In this document: positions 53,071 through 63,666 of the stretch, piece by piece
Layout: every line of letters starts with the position of its first letter
How positions within the stretch are numbered: position 1 is the stretch's first letter
Source: Meiothermus sp.
GTDB lineage: Bacteria > Deinococcota > Deinococci > Deinococcales > Thermaceae
Direction: 5' to 3'
DNA length: 64,000 nt
Assembly (NCBI RefSeq): GCF_026004115.1
Contig: NZ_BPIM01000001.1
Location: 744,001 to 808,000 of the forward strand
Translations under genes and position numbers: made by a program
Notes under the pieces: generated by a model
Database searches by the model: none
Told to the model about the DNA's origin: nothing
What the model saw: the letters and a program-made list of their open reading frames with translations, nothing else

Positions 53071-54639
53071 ATGAATGGCATTTCTCAAATTCCTCCAGAG
53101 CCAGAATTGGATCTTGTGCGTTTGGGCAGAACCCTCAAGCGCCATGCCCTGTGGATTCTGGCCTTTGCTGTACTGCTAAGTGTGGCAACTTTTGTGCTCT
53201 CGAGCCTCCAAACACCGGTTTACCAGGCCAGTACCCGGCTTTTGGCAGCCCAGAGCAACGTGCTGTCGGGCAGCAACCTCCTGGGCACCGTGCCGGCTTC
53301 GGCCCTGATTGACGCGGGGGCCTACCGCGAAGCCGCCCTGAGTAACCTGGTTTTGGGGCGTACCTTGCAAGCAGCGGGCCTGGGCACGACCCCCCGCGAC
53401 CTCGAGCGTTTTGCTCGCAGCTCACGAGTGCGTACCGTAGAGGGCAAGAATTCCAACGTCATTGTCTTGAGCGTTCGCAACCCCGACCCAGACCGCGCCG
53501 CCGAGATTGCCAACATCTGGGCCAGAAGCCTGCGCCAATGGGATGATGAGCGGGTACGCGGAAGCTTCGGCAATTTCCGTGAGTCCCTCGAGGCCCAGCT
53601 TGCCGTGGTGAGCGGCCAGATTAACCAGACCACCAACCGCAGCAACGAAAACCTTGCCAGCCTGCAAACCCTTCGGGCCAGCCTGTTGCGCGATATTGAC
53701 CTGATGCGGGCCCTGGAGCGCAGTGCCACCGGCCAGTTGAGCCTGATAGACCGGGCCATTTCGCCTTCGCGTCCGGCCAGCCCGCGTCCGCTACTGTACG
53801 CGGTGGTGGCTTTTCTGCTGGGGCTAACCCTTGCGGTGGGGCTGGTACTTATGCGCGAGGCCGGAGTACGCAGTGTGCGCAACGCCGACGAAGCCTTTAG
53901 CCTGACCTCCCTGCCTCTGCTGGGTGAGTTTCCCAAGATGCCTGCGGGCGCAGGGCGTACCCTCTCCCCCGAAGTGGCCAGCTATTTGGACATCAACGTA
54001 ACCCACACCATTGCGGGGGGTGGCCCTCGAATTATCGCCATTACCAGCCCGGCGGCCCTCGAGGGCAAGAGCAGCGTGGCCATCAGCCTGGCCCGGGCCT
54101 GTGCCAGGGCAGGTAAGCTCACCCTGCTGATGGATCTTAACAGCCGCAAGCCGGTGTTGCACAAGGAGTTCAGTATCACCCAGGGCCAGGATATCGTGAG
54201 TGCGCTGGTCAACCTGCCCCGCGTGCTCCCCCAGCCCACCCTGGTCGAGAGCAACCTGTACGTACTTCCCTGCCTGCAGCCCCTCGAGAACCCACCCCGC
54301 CTGCTCTCCGAGCTGTTCCGGCCCTTCATCACCCACCTCAAAGAGAGCGGCCAGTACGACATGATTATTATTGACACGCCGCCCGTGCTGAGCGTGACCG
54401 ATACCCTGATCATGGCCCCCTATGTCTCCGGGGTGCTGATGGTGGTGCGCGAAGGCCAGACCGACCGCCGCCAGTTGCGCACGGCCCTCGAGATCCTCAA
54501 ACGGGTCGGGGCCCAGACCCTGGGCCTGGTGATGAATCATGTCCGCGAGAGCCAGACCCTGCCCAAACCCGACAAGGTATACGAGGGCAGCAGCAGGAGC
54601 ACCGGCATCTTTAGACCTGCTACTGAAGAAAAGCCATAA
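53071..54639 (+). CDS. Wzz/Wzc-like polysaccharide copolymerase with BY-kinase domain
   Basis: This is a 522-residue protein with two membrane helices flanking a ~200-residue periplasmic coiled region (Wzz domain), then a cytoplasmic P-loop domain: Walker A region TSPAALEGKSSVAISLARA, A' LLMDLNSRKP, B MIIIDTPPVLS. The A and A' motifs differ from the usual GEGKST and DADLR. The C-terminus has one Tyr only, not the usual Tyr cluster. It should control chain length of the locus polysaccharide. Confidence 0.75.
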   Translation: MNGISQIPPEPELDLVRLGRTLKRHALWILAFAVLLSVATFVLSSLQTPVYQASTRLLAAQSNVLSGSNLLGTVPASALIDAGAYREAALSNLVLGRTLQAAGLGTTPRDLERFARSSRVRTVEGKNSNVIVLSVRNPDPDRAAEIANIWARSLRQWDDERVRGSFGNFRESLEAQLAVVSGQINQTTNRSNENLASLQTLRASLLRDIDLMRALERSATGQLSLIDRAISPSRPASPRPLLYAVVAFLLGLTLAVGLVLMREAGVRSVRNADEAFSLTSLPLLGEFPKMPAGAGRTLSPEVASYLDINVTHTIAGGGPRIIAITSPAALEGKSSVAISLARACARAGKLTLLMDLNSRKPVLHKEFSITQGQDIVSALVNLPRVLPQPTLVESNLYVLPCLQPLENPPRLLSELFRPFITHLKESGQYDMIIIDTPPVLSVTDTLIMAPYVSGVLMVVREGQTDRRQLRTALEILKRVGAQTLGLVMNHVRESQTLPKPDKVYEGSSRSTGIFRPATEEKP

Positions 54640-54657
54640 CCTGACCCTGTTCCCACG

Positions 54658-54686
54658 GCCCAGGTTTGTCCTGGGCGGTTTTTTTT
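54658..54686 (+). terminator. Intrinsic terminator after the copolymerase gene
   Basis: GCCCAGG, loop TTTGT, CCTGGGC, then GG and eight T residues. This is a strong rho-independent terminator 19 bases after the stop codon. Confidence 0.85.
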
Positions 54687-55355
54687 ATTCTTGTGAGTTT
54701 CTCCATAGTCAAGATGCACGATGAGATCCCGAAAGATCTGTGGGGAATTGCGCAAGGTACACATGGCCGATTCCGCCAGTTTTGCCAATCTACCTTGGCG
54801 CAACTTCGCACAACGTCAGGAGCATCGGCATCCACCTGGATTGCAAACACCAACTTGCCTTGCTGGCTGGCATACTTCAAGATGGGAACCTCCCCACACT
54901 GCAACTTGAGGAAGGAAACCCTATCGCTGCAGTTAAGGCGGATCAACTGTAGCGAGTAAAAGTCCCTACAACTCTTTTGCGGCAGCGGGAGACTGAGGAT
55001 TTCCTCGCGCAAGGAGCGGGTGGCAGACCGGTTCATCTGGAACCGAACCGCCGAGTAACCGCCTTCAAGTTTGGCAGGCTCCCATTCGGCACGAGCCTCC
55101 TCTGAATCGTGCTTCGGTTGTTTCCCGGATTGAACAAAAGTGGGCGAAAAAAGTACCCATCAGTACCCGGCACCAGGCGCACCTCGGCCCGGATGCCCTC
55201 CAAGCCCGGGACCGGGCTTTCCGGGAAATAGAACAAATATAGTGGCGCAGGGGCTGGAGACGGGAAAGCACAGCCCGAAAGCAAGGGGAACTGCTGAGGC
55301 TTACGGCCTGTGGCCAAGACTTAGCGGAACACTTCGTGTGGCGTTCTTATCACAG
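54687..55355. other. Gap with uncertain or decayed reading frames
   Basis: Minus-strand frames at 55033-55317 (ending VPGTDGYFFRPLLFNPGNN) and 54620-55036 (LILSLPLPQKSC type) are protein-like in parts, and LLSGCAF resembles a lipobox, but starts are poor and the downstream frame runs through the terminator. It may be a decayed lipoprotein gene in two frames. Confidence 0.3.
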
Positions 55356-55817
55356 TTAGAAATCCACTACGTCAATGTTAAATCCGTGGGGCGAGGTAGG
55401 ATTTTCGGTGATGCGCAGCCCTTTTAGCGGTCTCTGTTTACTATAAAAAGTAAACTGCAACCGCAGTGGTTGTTTATCCGGCAAACACCTCCAGGTTAGG
55501 TCTACCTCCGCCGAGTTGCGCTCAGAGTAATCAAAACCAAAAATGTAGTAGGTTTTCCTGGGCTGAGGGTTCGGATCTGGAATGCGGACGGGCTGGCCAG
55601 GCGTCAGAACCACCGCATCGGTTCTCTCCTCTGTTCTGTACAAGTAGCCAATACTCCTGTTTTTTTCGTTGTTGTTTGTGAGTTCAACTCCCGAGCATAC
55701 CCCATTCGATGTATATTCCGCTTCAGTAACAGGTACGTAGTAAGACAACTCCAACTCGCATGCCGCTAAGGCAACGGCCAGGGTTGGAAACAGCCAGTGG
55801 AACTTAATCGTAACCAC
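55356..55817 (-). CDS. Lipoprotein of unknown function
   Basis: This is a 153-residue protein with a lipoprotein signal (FHWLFPTLAVALAAC). The mature part is beta-rich with Tyr/Asn residues (YIFGFDYSERNSAEVDLTW, LRLQFTFYSKQRP). It starts one base before the end of the upstream lipoprotein gene at 55818, so the two are probably co-transcribed. No family is recognised. Confidence 0.55.
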   Translation of the reverse strand: MVTIKFHWLFPTLAVALAACELELSYYVPVTEAEYTSNGVCSGVELTNNNEKNRSIGYLYRTEERTDAVVLTPGQPVRIPDPNPQPRKTYYIFGFDYSERNSAEVDLTWRCLPDKQPLRLQFTFYSKQRPLKGLRITENPTSPHGFNIDVVDF

Positions 55818-56843
55818 CTACCTTCTGTACATTCCAAATGCCCCGCTATAGAAACTCGCCATGTCGGTAACGTTGACAAAACTACCTTGCAACATATCTT
55901 GCATCCATGAGTTTGATTCTCTCCGAATCCACAAAAACACGTTTGCTGAAAACCAGCCCTCGTGCACAATATAGGCCTGCGACACAGCAAAGTGGCCTAC
56001 TACGCCCTGCCCATACATAGAAATCACCGGCTCGTTGTCCCGACCAATTTTTCCACGCACTATATCCCACACACGCCAGGTGTGTTGACTGAAGTCTATC
56101 CAAGCGATGGGCAAGGCCACGATAGTCCATCCAGTAGCCGAGTAAACTACATTCACCCAGGCCTTATGGTTGCCCCGCATCTCCCAGTTTTTCCCTTCCG
56201 CACTCGCTCTGTCCTGAATCCAGTTGTTGGCACCTGGAATCATGTTGGTATCGCGGGTACTGCCTTGGTTTGAGTTTTGAAACCACCAGGTGTCGGTATA
56301 GCGAGCAATCCGCGGCTGATATACATTTTGACCGTCTCGCATGCCAAGGTAGACGGGTTCAAACATTTCCTGCGCGACAGCATACGCTGTACTGGGTGCG
56401 GAACCAGAATTGAGGATGCCTGCGGCTGGGCTTAGAAAACGTCTGAAGGAAGCGGCTTTGGCCCTTGTGTCGCTCAGGCTCTTGAAGCTACCGGCTGGCA
56501 GGATGAAGGAGAAAAAGCTGCGTTTATCGGTGGCCCCTACTGCATACAGGGCATGGGTAGGCTTGGGGTTTTGCAGTGTTCCCCAGAGGTCGGTAGTTTC
56601 AGGCCCCATCAGTACCAGGTGGTGTAGAGGCTTGTCCGATAGATCGTAGACGGTTTCATCGACAAACTTCAGGTCTTTGGCTTCTTGCAGGCTGACCCCG
56701 CCGGCAGAGACTTTCATCCCCAGGGTGAGGGCTTGGGCCAGGGCTAGCGGCACGGGTTCACCGTCTGAGGGAGAGGCGTTGAGCGGAGCGTTGGCGTGTT
56801 GCGATCCGCACGCCGCCAGCAGCAGTATTAGCCCAACGACCAA
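55818..56843 (-). CDS. Lipoprotein of unknown function
   Basis: This is a 341-residue protein with lipobox LILLLAACGS. The mature part begins with an acidic segment and has FFSFILPAGSFKSL, a central region rich in Trp and Asn, and GHFAVSQAYIVHEGWFSANVFLWIR. It has no Cys beyond the lipobox. No family is recognised; it may act on surface glycans given the neighbouring locus, but that is only context. Confidence 0.5.
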   Translation of the reverse strand: MVVGLILLLAACGSQHANAPLNASPSDGEPVPLALAQALTLGMKVSAGGVSLQEAKDLKFVDETVYDLSDKPLHHLVLMGPETTDLWGTLQNPKPTHALYAVGATDKRSFFSFILPAGSFKSLSDTRAKAASFRRFLSPAAGILNSGSAPSTAYAVAQEMFEPVYLGMRDGQNVYQPRIARYTDTWWFQNSNQGSTRDTNMIPGANNWIQDRASAEGKNWEMRGNHKAWVNVVYSATGWTIVALPIAWIDFSQHTWRVWDIVRGKIGRDNEPVISMYGQGVVGHFAVSQAYIVHEGWFSANVFLWIRRESNSWMQDMLQGSFVNVTDMASFYSGAFGMYRR

Positions 56844-56999
56844 CGATAGGACTCCACATAACCAAATACACCTCCGTATGCTCAGCTACACTTTCGTGTT
56901 CCAGAAGCATTCTGGCGTATCAAGTACACGTTGTCAAGTGACAAATGTATTTTTTTACTTAGTTAAATTATTGCCCATGTGCGGGCTCGGGATTGACCA

Positions 57000-57217
57000 G
57001 ATGTGTGTCGTAGTTGCAGGGGAACCGGGAGGTCTAGCGTAACCATCTGCCCCTTGTGGTGGAACTCGAGGGTGATGGGGTGCACCAGCAACCAAGGCTG
57101 GCTCACGTTGGCCTTCCAGCCCTTGTGAGGATGCGTCTAGACACAGACCACATCCAGCCGGTCAAAGGAACATAAGGCTTCCTCCACCAACCTGTCTACA
57201 CCTTCAAACTCGGAAAG
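57000..57217 (-). pseudogene. Decayed gene fragment, family unknown
   Basis: One minus frame reads VDRLVEEALCSFDRLDVVCV, an in-frame TAG, then THPHKGWKANVSQPWLLVHPITLEFHHKGQMVTLDLPVPLQL. The composition is protein-like on both sides of the stop, so this is a remnant. No start or complete domain is visible. The rest of 56844-57531 holds no gene I can support. Confidence 0.35.
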
Positions 57218-57531
57218 TCTGCCCCTATAAGATTTGTATCACAGCGCTTCACACATCAACCAGTCCAAGAATAGGGTCTACCAGTGGAGTAGAACTCGGA
57301 TGCAAATGAGGAGGGCGGCAAAAACCATCATCCGCATGACTCCGCCATCGGGCGGCGTAGGCCATCTTTTTCAAGGCGAACCTGGCCGCTGGTTCGTGAA
57401 ATATTGACAAACCCCTAAACTATGGCTAGCTTCAAAGCACACCAGGAGGCCGCTTGCATGAGGTTTGTAGTTCGAGAGAGTTGTAACCAATACATCCATC
57501 TGGCAAATAGTGCCAAGATGGGGGGAGCCGC

Positions 57532-58971
57532 GTGAACCCAGCTCTGAGTGAACTCGAGCGCCTCTTTCCCCCTGGCCGCTTTCTGGTCAAACCTGGCGAA
57601 CTGGCTCCATATGAATCCGATGCCCTTACCGCCTTCCGGGCCCGGCCCCTGGCGGTGGTGCTGCCAGAGAGCCACGAAGAGGTGGTTGCTGCAGTGCGCT
57701 GGTGCGCAAAGCACCAAATCCCCTACGTGGCGCGGGGCTCCGGCACCAGCCTCTCGGGGGGTTCACTGCCCATTGACGGCGGGCTCTTGATCGGCCTCAA
57801 CCGTATGAACAAGCTGCTGCGGCTGGATGCAAAAGAGCGTCTGGCGGTGGTACAGCCAGGCTTCATCAACCTCCAGGTTTCCAACGCCGCTGCGCCCTAT
57901 GGCCTCTACTATGCCCCCGACCCCTCCTCGCAGCCGGTCTCGACCATTGGGGGCAACCTGGCCTTCAACTCCGGCGGGGCCCACTGCCTCAAGTACGGCA
58001 TGACCTCCAACCACGTGCTGGCCGCCCGGGTGGTACTGCCGGATGGCGAGACCATAGAGCTGGGCAGCGAAAGCCTGGAAAACACCGGCCCCGACTGGCT
58101 GGGCCTGTTTGTGGGTAGCGAAGGGCTTCTGGGCATCGCCACCGAAATTACCCTGCGCCTCCTCCCCAAGCCCGAGACCTATCACACGGTACTGGCCGCC
58201 TACGACTCGCTGGAAAAAGCAGGCGAAGCGGTGGCAGCGGTGGTGGCTTCTGGGCTGCTACCGGGTGCCATGGAGATTATGGACTCCCTGGCGATTGAAG
58301 CGGCGGAAGCCGCGGTCAAGGCCGGGTATCCCCTGGAAGCCCGGGCCCTTTTGATTGTGGAGCTCGAGGGCGAAACCCCCCAGGTCGAAGCCGAGGCGCA
58401 ATACCTGGAAGAGGTCATCCAAAAGTCGGGGGCCTACGAGGTGCGGGTGGCACAAAACGCCGACGAGCGCATGAAAATCTGGAAAGGGCGCAAGGCCGCC
58501 TTCTCGGCGGTGGGGCGGCTCTCGCCGGACTACATCGTGCAGGACGGGGTGGTGCCGCGCTCCCGGCTGGGGCAGGCCCTCGCCGAAATTGAACAGCTCT
58601 CGGCCCGCTACGGCTTGCGGGTGGCCAACGTTTTTCACGCAGGCGATGGTAACCTGCACCCCCTCATTCTTTACAACGGACGGGTGGAGGGAGAACTTCA
58701 ACGGGCCGAGGAGCTCGCAGGGGAAATCCTGAAGCTGTGCGTGGCCCTGGGCGGCTCCATCACCGGCGAGCATGGGGTGGGCATGGAGAAAAAGTCATAC
58801 ATGACGGAGATGTTCTCGGAGGACGACCTGGACGCCATGCAGCGCATCCGCCAGGCCCTCGACCCGTGGGCGCTTTCCAACCGGGGCAAGATGTTCCCCG
58901 GCGAAGCCCCCGCCCTCCGCTTCCATGGGGCCCATCCGCTGGAGAAAGCCGGGGTGATCTCGCGTGAGTAG
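57532..58971 (+). CDS. glcD: Glycolate oxidase subunit GlcD
   Basis: This is a 479-residue protein from a GTG at 57532 (GGGGGAG upstream). The FAD-binding part has [17 protein letters not shown] and [28 protein letters not shown]; the C-terminal FAD-linked oxidase domain has [11 protein letters not shown] and [13 protein letters not shown]. It oxidises glycolate with GlcE and GlcF. It is the first gene of the glc operon. Confidence 0.9.
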   Translation: MNPALSELERLFPPGRFLVKPGELAPYESDALTAFRARPLAVVLPESHEEVVAAVRWCAKHQIPYVARGSGTSLSGGSLPIDGGLLIGLNRMNKLLRLDAKERLAVVQPGFINLQVSNAAAPYGLYYAPDPSSQPVSTIGGNLAFNSGGAHCLKYGMTSNHVLAARVVLPDGETIELGSESLENTGPDWLGLFVGSEGLLGIATEITLRLLPKPETYHTVLAAYDSLEKAGEAVAAVVASGLLPGAMEIMDSLAIEAAEAAVKAGYPLEARALLIVELEGETPQVEAEAQYLEEVIQKSGAYEVRVAQNADERMKIWKGRKAAFSAVGRLSPDYIVQDGVVPRSRLGQALAEIEQLSARYGLRVANVFHAGDGNLHPLILYNGRVEGELQRAEELAGEILKLCVALGGSITGEHGVGMEKKSYMTEMFSEDDLDAMQRIRQALDPWALSNRGKMFPGEAPALRFHGAHPLEKAGVISRE

Positions 58972-59061
58972 TGCGGTTCTCGGAAAGTATCCGGCCGGGT
59001 CTGCAAGCCATAAAGCCGGGCAGGGGGGGTTTGTTGCCGGCATCGCAGGAGGTGCGCGGTC

Positions 59062-60135
59062 ATGACACTTATGCCTTCCAGCCTTGCCGAAGTCCAGGAG
59101 GTCGTGCGCACGTACCCACACATCCGGCCCCGGGGTGGCGGCAGCAAGCCTGCGCTCTGTGCTCCCCTCGAGGGCCAGACCGTGCTGGAGATGGCAGGCC
59201 TTTCGGGAGTGCTCGAGTACGACCCCGGCGAGTACGTCCTGGTAGCCCGGGCCGGCACCAAGCTCGCCGAGGTGGAGGCCTTGCTGGCCGAGCACGGGCA
59301 GTATTTGCCTTTCGATCCGCCCTTTGTGGAGCAGGGAGCCACGCTCGGCGGCACAGTAGCGGCAGGGCTCTCGGGTCCCATGCGGCAGCGCTATGGGGGG
59401 GTGCGCGATTTTATTCTGGGGGTGCAGTTCGTGGATGGTGAGGGCCGCCTGGTGCGGGGTGGGGGCAAGGTGGTCAAGAATGCCGCCGGGTTCGACCTTC
59501 CCAAGCTGATGGTGGGCAGCCTGGGGCGGCTGGGCATCCTGACCGAGGTGGCCTTCAAGGTGTTTCCCTTTCCCAAAGCCACCGCCACCTTACTGGTCAA
59601 TTTTTCCGGCCTGGAAGAAGCGCTAAAGGCCCTCTACCGCCTAGCGGGCTCGCCCATCGAGCTCTATGCCCTAGACCTCGAGCCCCCGGCTACCCTGGCC
59701 CTGCGGCTGGGGGGCCTGCCAGAAGCCCTCCCGGCCCGGCTGGAACGCCTCCAGTCCTTTTTAGGCCAAACCGGCGAACTTTTACGAGAGGCGGCCGAAG
59801 CCCGCTACTGGCGCCACCTGAACCCCCTGCCCCTGGGGGAGGGCAGGCTGGTCAAGGTGGCCCTCACCGCGCGGCATATCCCCGACCTGGAAAAAGCCCT
59901 GGGCAGCACCCCAAGGCGCTACCTGAGCGCGGGCAACCTCTTGTACCTGTCCTGGAACGACGAACCGGACAGGCTCGATGCGCTGCTCAAGGCCCAGGGC
60001 CTGTCCGGCCTGGTGCTAAAGGGCACTGTGGCGCGGAGCCAGCTTGGAATAAACTTGGAGCACGTACTGGGCCACAAAGTGTCCCGGGCCCTCGACCCCC
60101 AGGGGAAGTTTTCTTTGCATGCCCCTTTACCGTAG
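59062..60135 (+). CDS. glcE: Glycolate oxidase subunit GlcE
   Basis: This is a 357-residue FAD-binding protein. [46 protein letters not shown] and [28 protein letters not shown] are the PCMH-type FAD motifs of GlcE. It lies between glcD and glcF on the same strand. Confidence 0.9.
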   Translation: MTLMPSSLAEVQEVVRTYPHIRPRGGGSKPALCAPLEGQTVLEMAGLSGVLEYDPGEYVLVARAGTKLAEVEALLAEHGQYLPFDPPFVEQGATLGGTVAAGLSGPMRQRYGGVRDFILGVQFVDGEGRLVRGGGKVVKNAAGFDLPKLMVGSLGRLGILTEVAFKVFPFPKATATLLVNFSGLEEALKALYRLAGSPIELYALDLEPPATLALRLGGLPEALPARLERLQSFLGQTGELLREAAEARYWRHLNPLPLGEGRLVKVALTARHIPDLEKALGSTPRRYLSAGNLLYLSWNDEPDRLDALLKAQGLSGLVLKGTVARSQLGINLEHVLGHKVSRALDPQGKFSLHAPLP

Positions 60136-60143
60136 GAAACCCT

Positions 60144-61412
60144 ATGCAGCACAAAATTGATGTCGAAAAACTTGGCCCCCAGGGCGAAATCATGGCCCAC
60201 GCCATCGAAGCCTGCGTGCACTGTGGCTTCTGCCTGCCGGCCTGCCCCACCTACCAGGTGCTGGGCGAGGAAATGGACTCTCCCCGCGGGCGCATCTTCT
60301 TGATGAAGGAGGTGCTGGAAGGCAACCTCCAGATGGAGGAGGCCCAGCCCTACCTGGACAAGTGCCTGGGCTGCCAGGGCTGCGTGACGGCCTGCCCCAG
60401 CGGGGTGCCCTACGGCGAACTCATCTCCACCTACCGGGGCTTTAGCGAGCCCAAGCGCCACCGCTCCCCTTTCCAGAAGCTCTTTCGCATCGGCCTGCAG
60501 GAAACCCTCCCCTACCCGGCCCGCTTCCGCGCAGCGGCCACGCTGGGCCGGCTGGGCAAGCTGATCCAACCGCTGCTGCCAGCCGCGCTAAAAGCCCCCC
60601 TCGAGCTTTTGCCCGAAGCCCTGCCCAAAAGCGAACCCCTCCCGGCGTTCATCCCCGCCGAGGGCCCGCGGCGGGCCCGGGTGGCCTTCCTGGCCGGCTG
60701 TGCCCAGCAGGTGCTGCAACCGGGATTCAACCAGGCCACCCTGCAGGTGCTGGCCCGGAACGGGGTGGAGGTGGTGATACCCCAAAGCCAGGGCTGCTGC
60801 GGCGCGCTGGCCTTGCACACCGGCGAGCGGCAGCGGGCGTTGCAATTTGCCCGCAACAACCTTAAAGCCTTTGCCGGCGACTACGACGCCATTATCACCA
60901 ACGCCGCCGGCTGTGGCTCGGGCCTCAAGGAGTACCCCCTGCTCTTTCACGGCGAGCCCGAACAAGCCCAGGCCGAGCAGCTGGCGGCCAGGGTCAAGGA
61001 CATTTCGGTCTTTCTGGTAGAACTGGGCTTGCAGGAAGTCCCTGCCATGGAAAAACCCCTCAGGGTGGCCTACCACGACGCCTGCCACCTGGCCCATGCC
61101 CAGGGGGTACGGGCCGAACCCCGCCAGTTGCTCAAAAGCATTCCCGGTGTAGAACTGGTGGAGATTCCCGAGGGCGAGCTTTGCTGCGGCTCGGCGGGTA
61201 CGTATAACCTCGAGCAGCCCACCATTGCCGCCACCCTGGGGGAGCGCAAGGCCCGCCACATTCTGGCTACCGGGGCCGATATGGTCGTAACCGGCAACAT
61301 CGGCTGCTTTACGCAGATAAAGAGCCACCTGCGCAAACTGGGTCGCGAGATTCCGGTAATGCACACGGTGGAACTGCTCGAGCGGGCCTACCGCCACGAA
61401 AGCCCCGCATGA
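60144..61412 (+). CDS. glcF: Glycolate oxidase iron-sulfur subunit GlcF
   Basis: This is a 422-residue protein with two 4Fe-4S ferredoxin motifs ([15 protein letters not shown] and [14 protein letters not shown]) and two Cys-rich domains of the GlpC/HdrB kind ([14 protein letters not shown], then [11 protein letters not shown] and [12 protein letters not shown]). It passes electrons from GlcDE to the chain. It starts eight bases after glcE. Confidence 0.92.
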   Translation: MQHKIDVEKLGPQGEIMAHAIEACVHCGFCLPACPTYQVLGEEMDSPRGRIFLMKEVLEGNLQMEEAQPYLDKCLGCQGCVTACPSGVPYGELISTYRGFSEPKRHRSPFQKLFRIGLQETLPYPARFRAAATLGRLGKLIQPLLPAALKAPLELLPEALPKSEPLPAFIPAEGPRRARVAFLAGCAQQVLQPGFNQATLQVLARNGVEVVIPQSQGCCGALALHTGERQRALQFARNNLKAFAGDYDAIITNAAGCGSGLKEYPLLFHGEPEQAQAEQLAARVKDISVFLVELGLQEVPAMEKPLRVAYHDACHLAHAQGVRAEPRQLLKSIPGVELVEIPEGELCCGSAGTYNLEQPTIAATLGERKARHILATGADMVVTGNIGCFTQIKSHLRKLGREIPVMHTVELLERAYRHESPA

Positions 61413-61494
61413 GATAGCCCAAAGCTAAAGACCAGAAGAAAAAGCGAGCTTTAGATAGCCGGTCTGTGCGCTCTTTTTCAGTACAATGCCGGTT

Positions 61495-62745
61495 ATGCGC
61501 AAGCAACTTGTGGCCAGCTTCCAGCACGCCCTGGCACAAACCCACCCGGCCCACCTCACCGAACAACACCTGCCCGAGGAAGCCCCGGCGCTCATCGTGG
61601 CGGTGGGGAAAGCCGCCATCAGCATGTTGGAAGCGGCCCGGCAACGGTTTGCGCAGACCCCTTTCATCGCTGTACCCAAAGCCGAGGCGGGGCGGGCCTG
61701 GCCCGACGCTTTGCGTGGGCGCATCCTGCCCGCCAGCCACCCGGTACCCGATGAACGCAGTGTGGAGGCCGGGCAGACCATTTTGCAAGCGGTCTCCAGG
61801 CTGAAGCCAAGCGACTTGCTGCTTCTGCTGATCTCCGGAGGTGGCAGCGCCCTGATGTGTGCACCCTGGGGGATCAGCCTGGCCACCAAGCAGGCCCTGA
61901 CGCAGGCTCTGCTGCGCTCCGGAGCCGATATTCAGGAGATGAATGCAGTGCGCAAGCACGTCTCGGCCCTCAAGGGCGGGCGGCTGGCGGCGGCCACTCC
62001 AGCCCGCATTCTGGCGCTGTACCTCTCCGATGTACCGGGCGACGACCTCTCGGTGATAGCCTCGGGGCCTACCGTGCCGGACGAAAGCACCTTTGCCGAT
62101 GCCCTCGAGGTGCTGGACAAGTACCGCCTGGAGTTTCCCGAGGTGCGGGCTCACCTCCGGCAGGGCCTGGGGGGCGAGCTACCCGAGTCACCCAAGCCGG
62201 GGGATGCCCTCTTCGCACGGGTGGAAAATCGGCTGATTGGCAGCAATCAGACCCTGCTCGAGGCCGCCCAGAGCTACTGGCAGGCCCAGGGCTACCGTGC
62301 AGTCATCCTCTCCGACCGCTTCCAGGGCGAGGCCCGCGAACTGGCCCGCTTTCACGCCAACCTGGTGCAGAGCATCCGCGCCCACGGGCAGCCCTTCCGC
62401 CCTCCTGTGGTGTTGCTTTCTGGCGGTGAGGCCAGCGTCACGGTGCGCGGCTCGGGCCGGGGAGGGCGCAACCAGGAGTTTCTGGCCTGGCTGGGCTTTT
62501 ATCTGGGACAGGCGGGCCTCTGGGCCCTGGCCGCCGACTCCGACGGGATTGACGGCAATACCCGCGCCGCAGGGGCCATCTGGCAACCGGACACCTGGGG
62601 GCGGGCCCGGGGGCAGGGGCTGGATCTTAAAGCCCAATTGCAAAAAAACGATTCGCATGGCTTTTTTGCGGCCATGAACGACCTGCTCGTCACCGGCGAG
62701 ACCGCCAACAACCTCAACGATTTTCGGGTGCTGGTGGTCGAATAG
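61495..62745 (+). CDS. Glycerate 2-kinase (MOFRL family)
   Basis: This is a 416-residue protein. LIVAVGKAAISMLEAA, LLLLLISGGGSALMCAPWG, NAVRKHVSALKGGRLA and YLSDVPGDDLSVIASGPTVPD are the glycerate-kinase motifs; the C-terminal MOFRL part has GGEASVTVRGSGRGGRNQEFLAWLG and DSDGIDGNTRAAGA. It phosphorylates glycerate, the next step after glycolate and glyoxylate use, so it fits the glcDEF neighbourhood. The Met at 61486 is an alternative start. Confidence 0.85.
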   Translation: MRKQLVASFQHALAQTHPAHLTEQHLPEEAPALIVAVGKAAISMLEAARQRFAQTPFIAVPKAEAGRAWPDALRGRILPASHPVPDERSVEAGQTILQAVSRLKPSDLLLLLISGGGSALMCAPWGISLATKQALTQALLRSGADIQEMNAVRKHVSALKGGRLAAATPARILALYLSDVPGDDLSVIASGPTVPDESTFADALEVLDKYRLEFPEVRAHLRQGLGGELPESPKPGDALFARVENRLIGSNQTLLEAAQSYWQAQGYRAVILSDRFQGEARELARFHANLVQSIRAHGQPFRPPVVLLSGGEASVTVRGSGRGGRNQEFLAWLGFYLGQAGLWALAADSDGIDGNTRAAGAIWQPDTWGRARGQGLDLKAQLQKNDSHGFFAAMNDLLVTGETANNLNDFRVLVVE

Positions 62746-62805
62746 AAAGTCGTTTCTAAGGGCCAATTCACATATAAGCTGAGTACAAACTGTACACTAA
62801 AGGCC

Positions 62806-63666
62806 GTGTATGCCCTCTCCCAGGCCTTGCGTTCGCTGCGCCAACACCTGACCAGTACGCTGGCAACCTTTTTTACCGCGTTGGTATCGTTTTCGCTGCT
62901 CTTTTTGCTGGGATTGGTGCTGTGGAACTTAGACCGGGTGGTAGCCTCCCTCGAGCGCGAGCTGGAAGTAGCCGCTTTCCTCAAACCGGAAGCACAAGCA
63001 ACCGCCATTCTGAACGAGATCAAAGCCTGGCCGGAAGTCAGCGAGGCCAAACTGCAAACCAAGGAAGAAGCCCTGGCCACCCTCCAGCTCGACTACCCGT
63101 ACCTGGCCCAGGCTCGAGAGTTCATCCAGAACCCCCTCCCGGACACCATCCGGCTCAAGTTAAAAGACCCCCAGCAGGTGCGCGAGGTAGGCCGCCGGGT
63201 AGCACGAATCGAAGGTGTAGACGGCGTGGAGTACGGGGGCGCCCTGACCGAGCAACTGGTGCGGGTGCTGGCGGGCTTGCGGGTGGCGGTCAATATTCTG
63301 ATCGTGTTGCTGCTCCTGGACACCCTGTTTAGCGTGATGGGCACCATCCGGCTCTCCATCGAAAACCGCCGCGAGGAGCTACGGGTCATGCAACTTGTAG
63401 GGGCTACCCGGCGCTTTATCCAGGGGCCTTTCGTGGCCGAGGGTACGCTGCTCACCCTGGCTGCGGGCCTGGTGGCGCTCGGGCTGGGGGTGGTGTCCTA
63501 CCGCTTTCTGGCCGAAGCCCTGCAAAACCTGCTGCCCTTCGTACCGGTGCTGGCCGGGGGCGACCTGATCCGGGCCGCTCTGGCCATGCTGGTGCTGGCG
63601 GTGCTGTTGGGGGCCACCGGGGCCTACCTGGCCAGCCGGGCCAATTTGCGGGAGGCCGATTTATGA
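62806..63666 (+). CDS. ftsX: Cell-division ABC permease FtsX
   Basis: This is a 286-residue protein from a GTG at 62806. It has a cytoplasmic N-terminus, one helix (TFFTALVSFSLLFLLGLVLW), an extracellular domain (ELEVAAFLKPEAQATAILNEIKAWPEV) and three C-terminal helices. The core SVMGTIRLSIENRREELRVMQLVGATRRFIQGPFVAEG is typical of FtsX. It activates a peptidoglycan hydrolase during division. Its usual partner ftsE is not adjacent in this window. Confidence 0.85.
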   Translation: MYALSQALRSLRQHLTSTLATFFTALVSFSLLFLLGLVLWNLDRVVASLERELEVAAFLKPEAQATAILNEIKAWPEVSEAKLQTKEEALATLQLDYPYLAQAREFIQNPLPDTIRLKLKDPQQVREVGRRVARIEGVDGVEYGGALTEQLVRVLAGLRVAVNILIVLLLLDTLFSVMGTIRLSIENRREELRVMQLVGATRRFIQGPFVAEGTLLTLAAGLVALGLGVVSYRFLAEALQNLLPFVPVLAGGDLIRAALAMLVLAVLLGATGAYLASRANLREADL

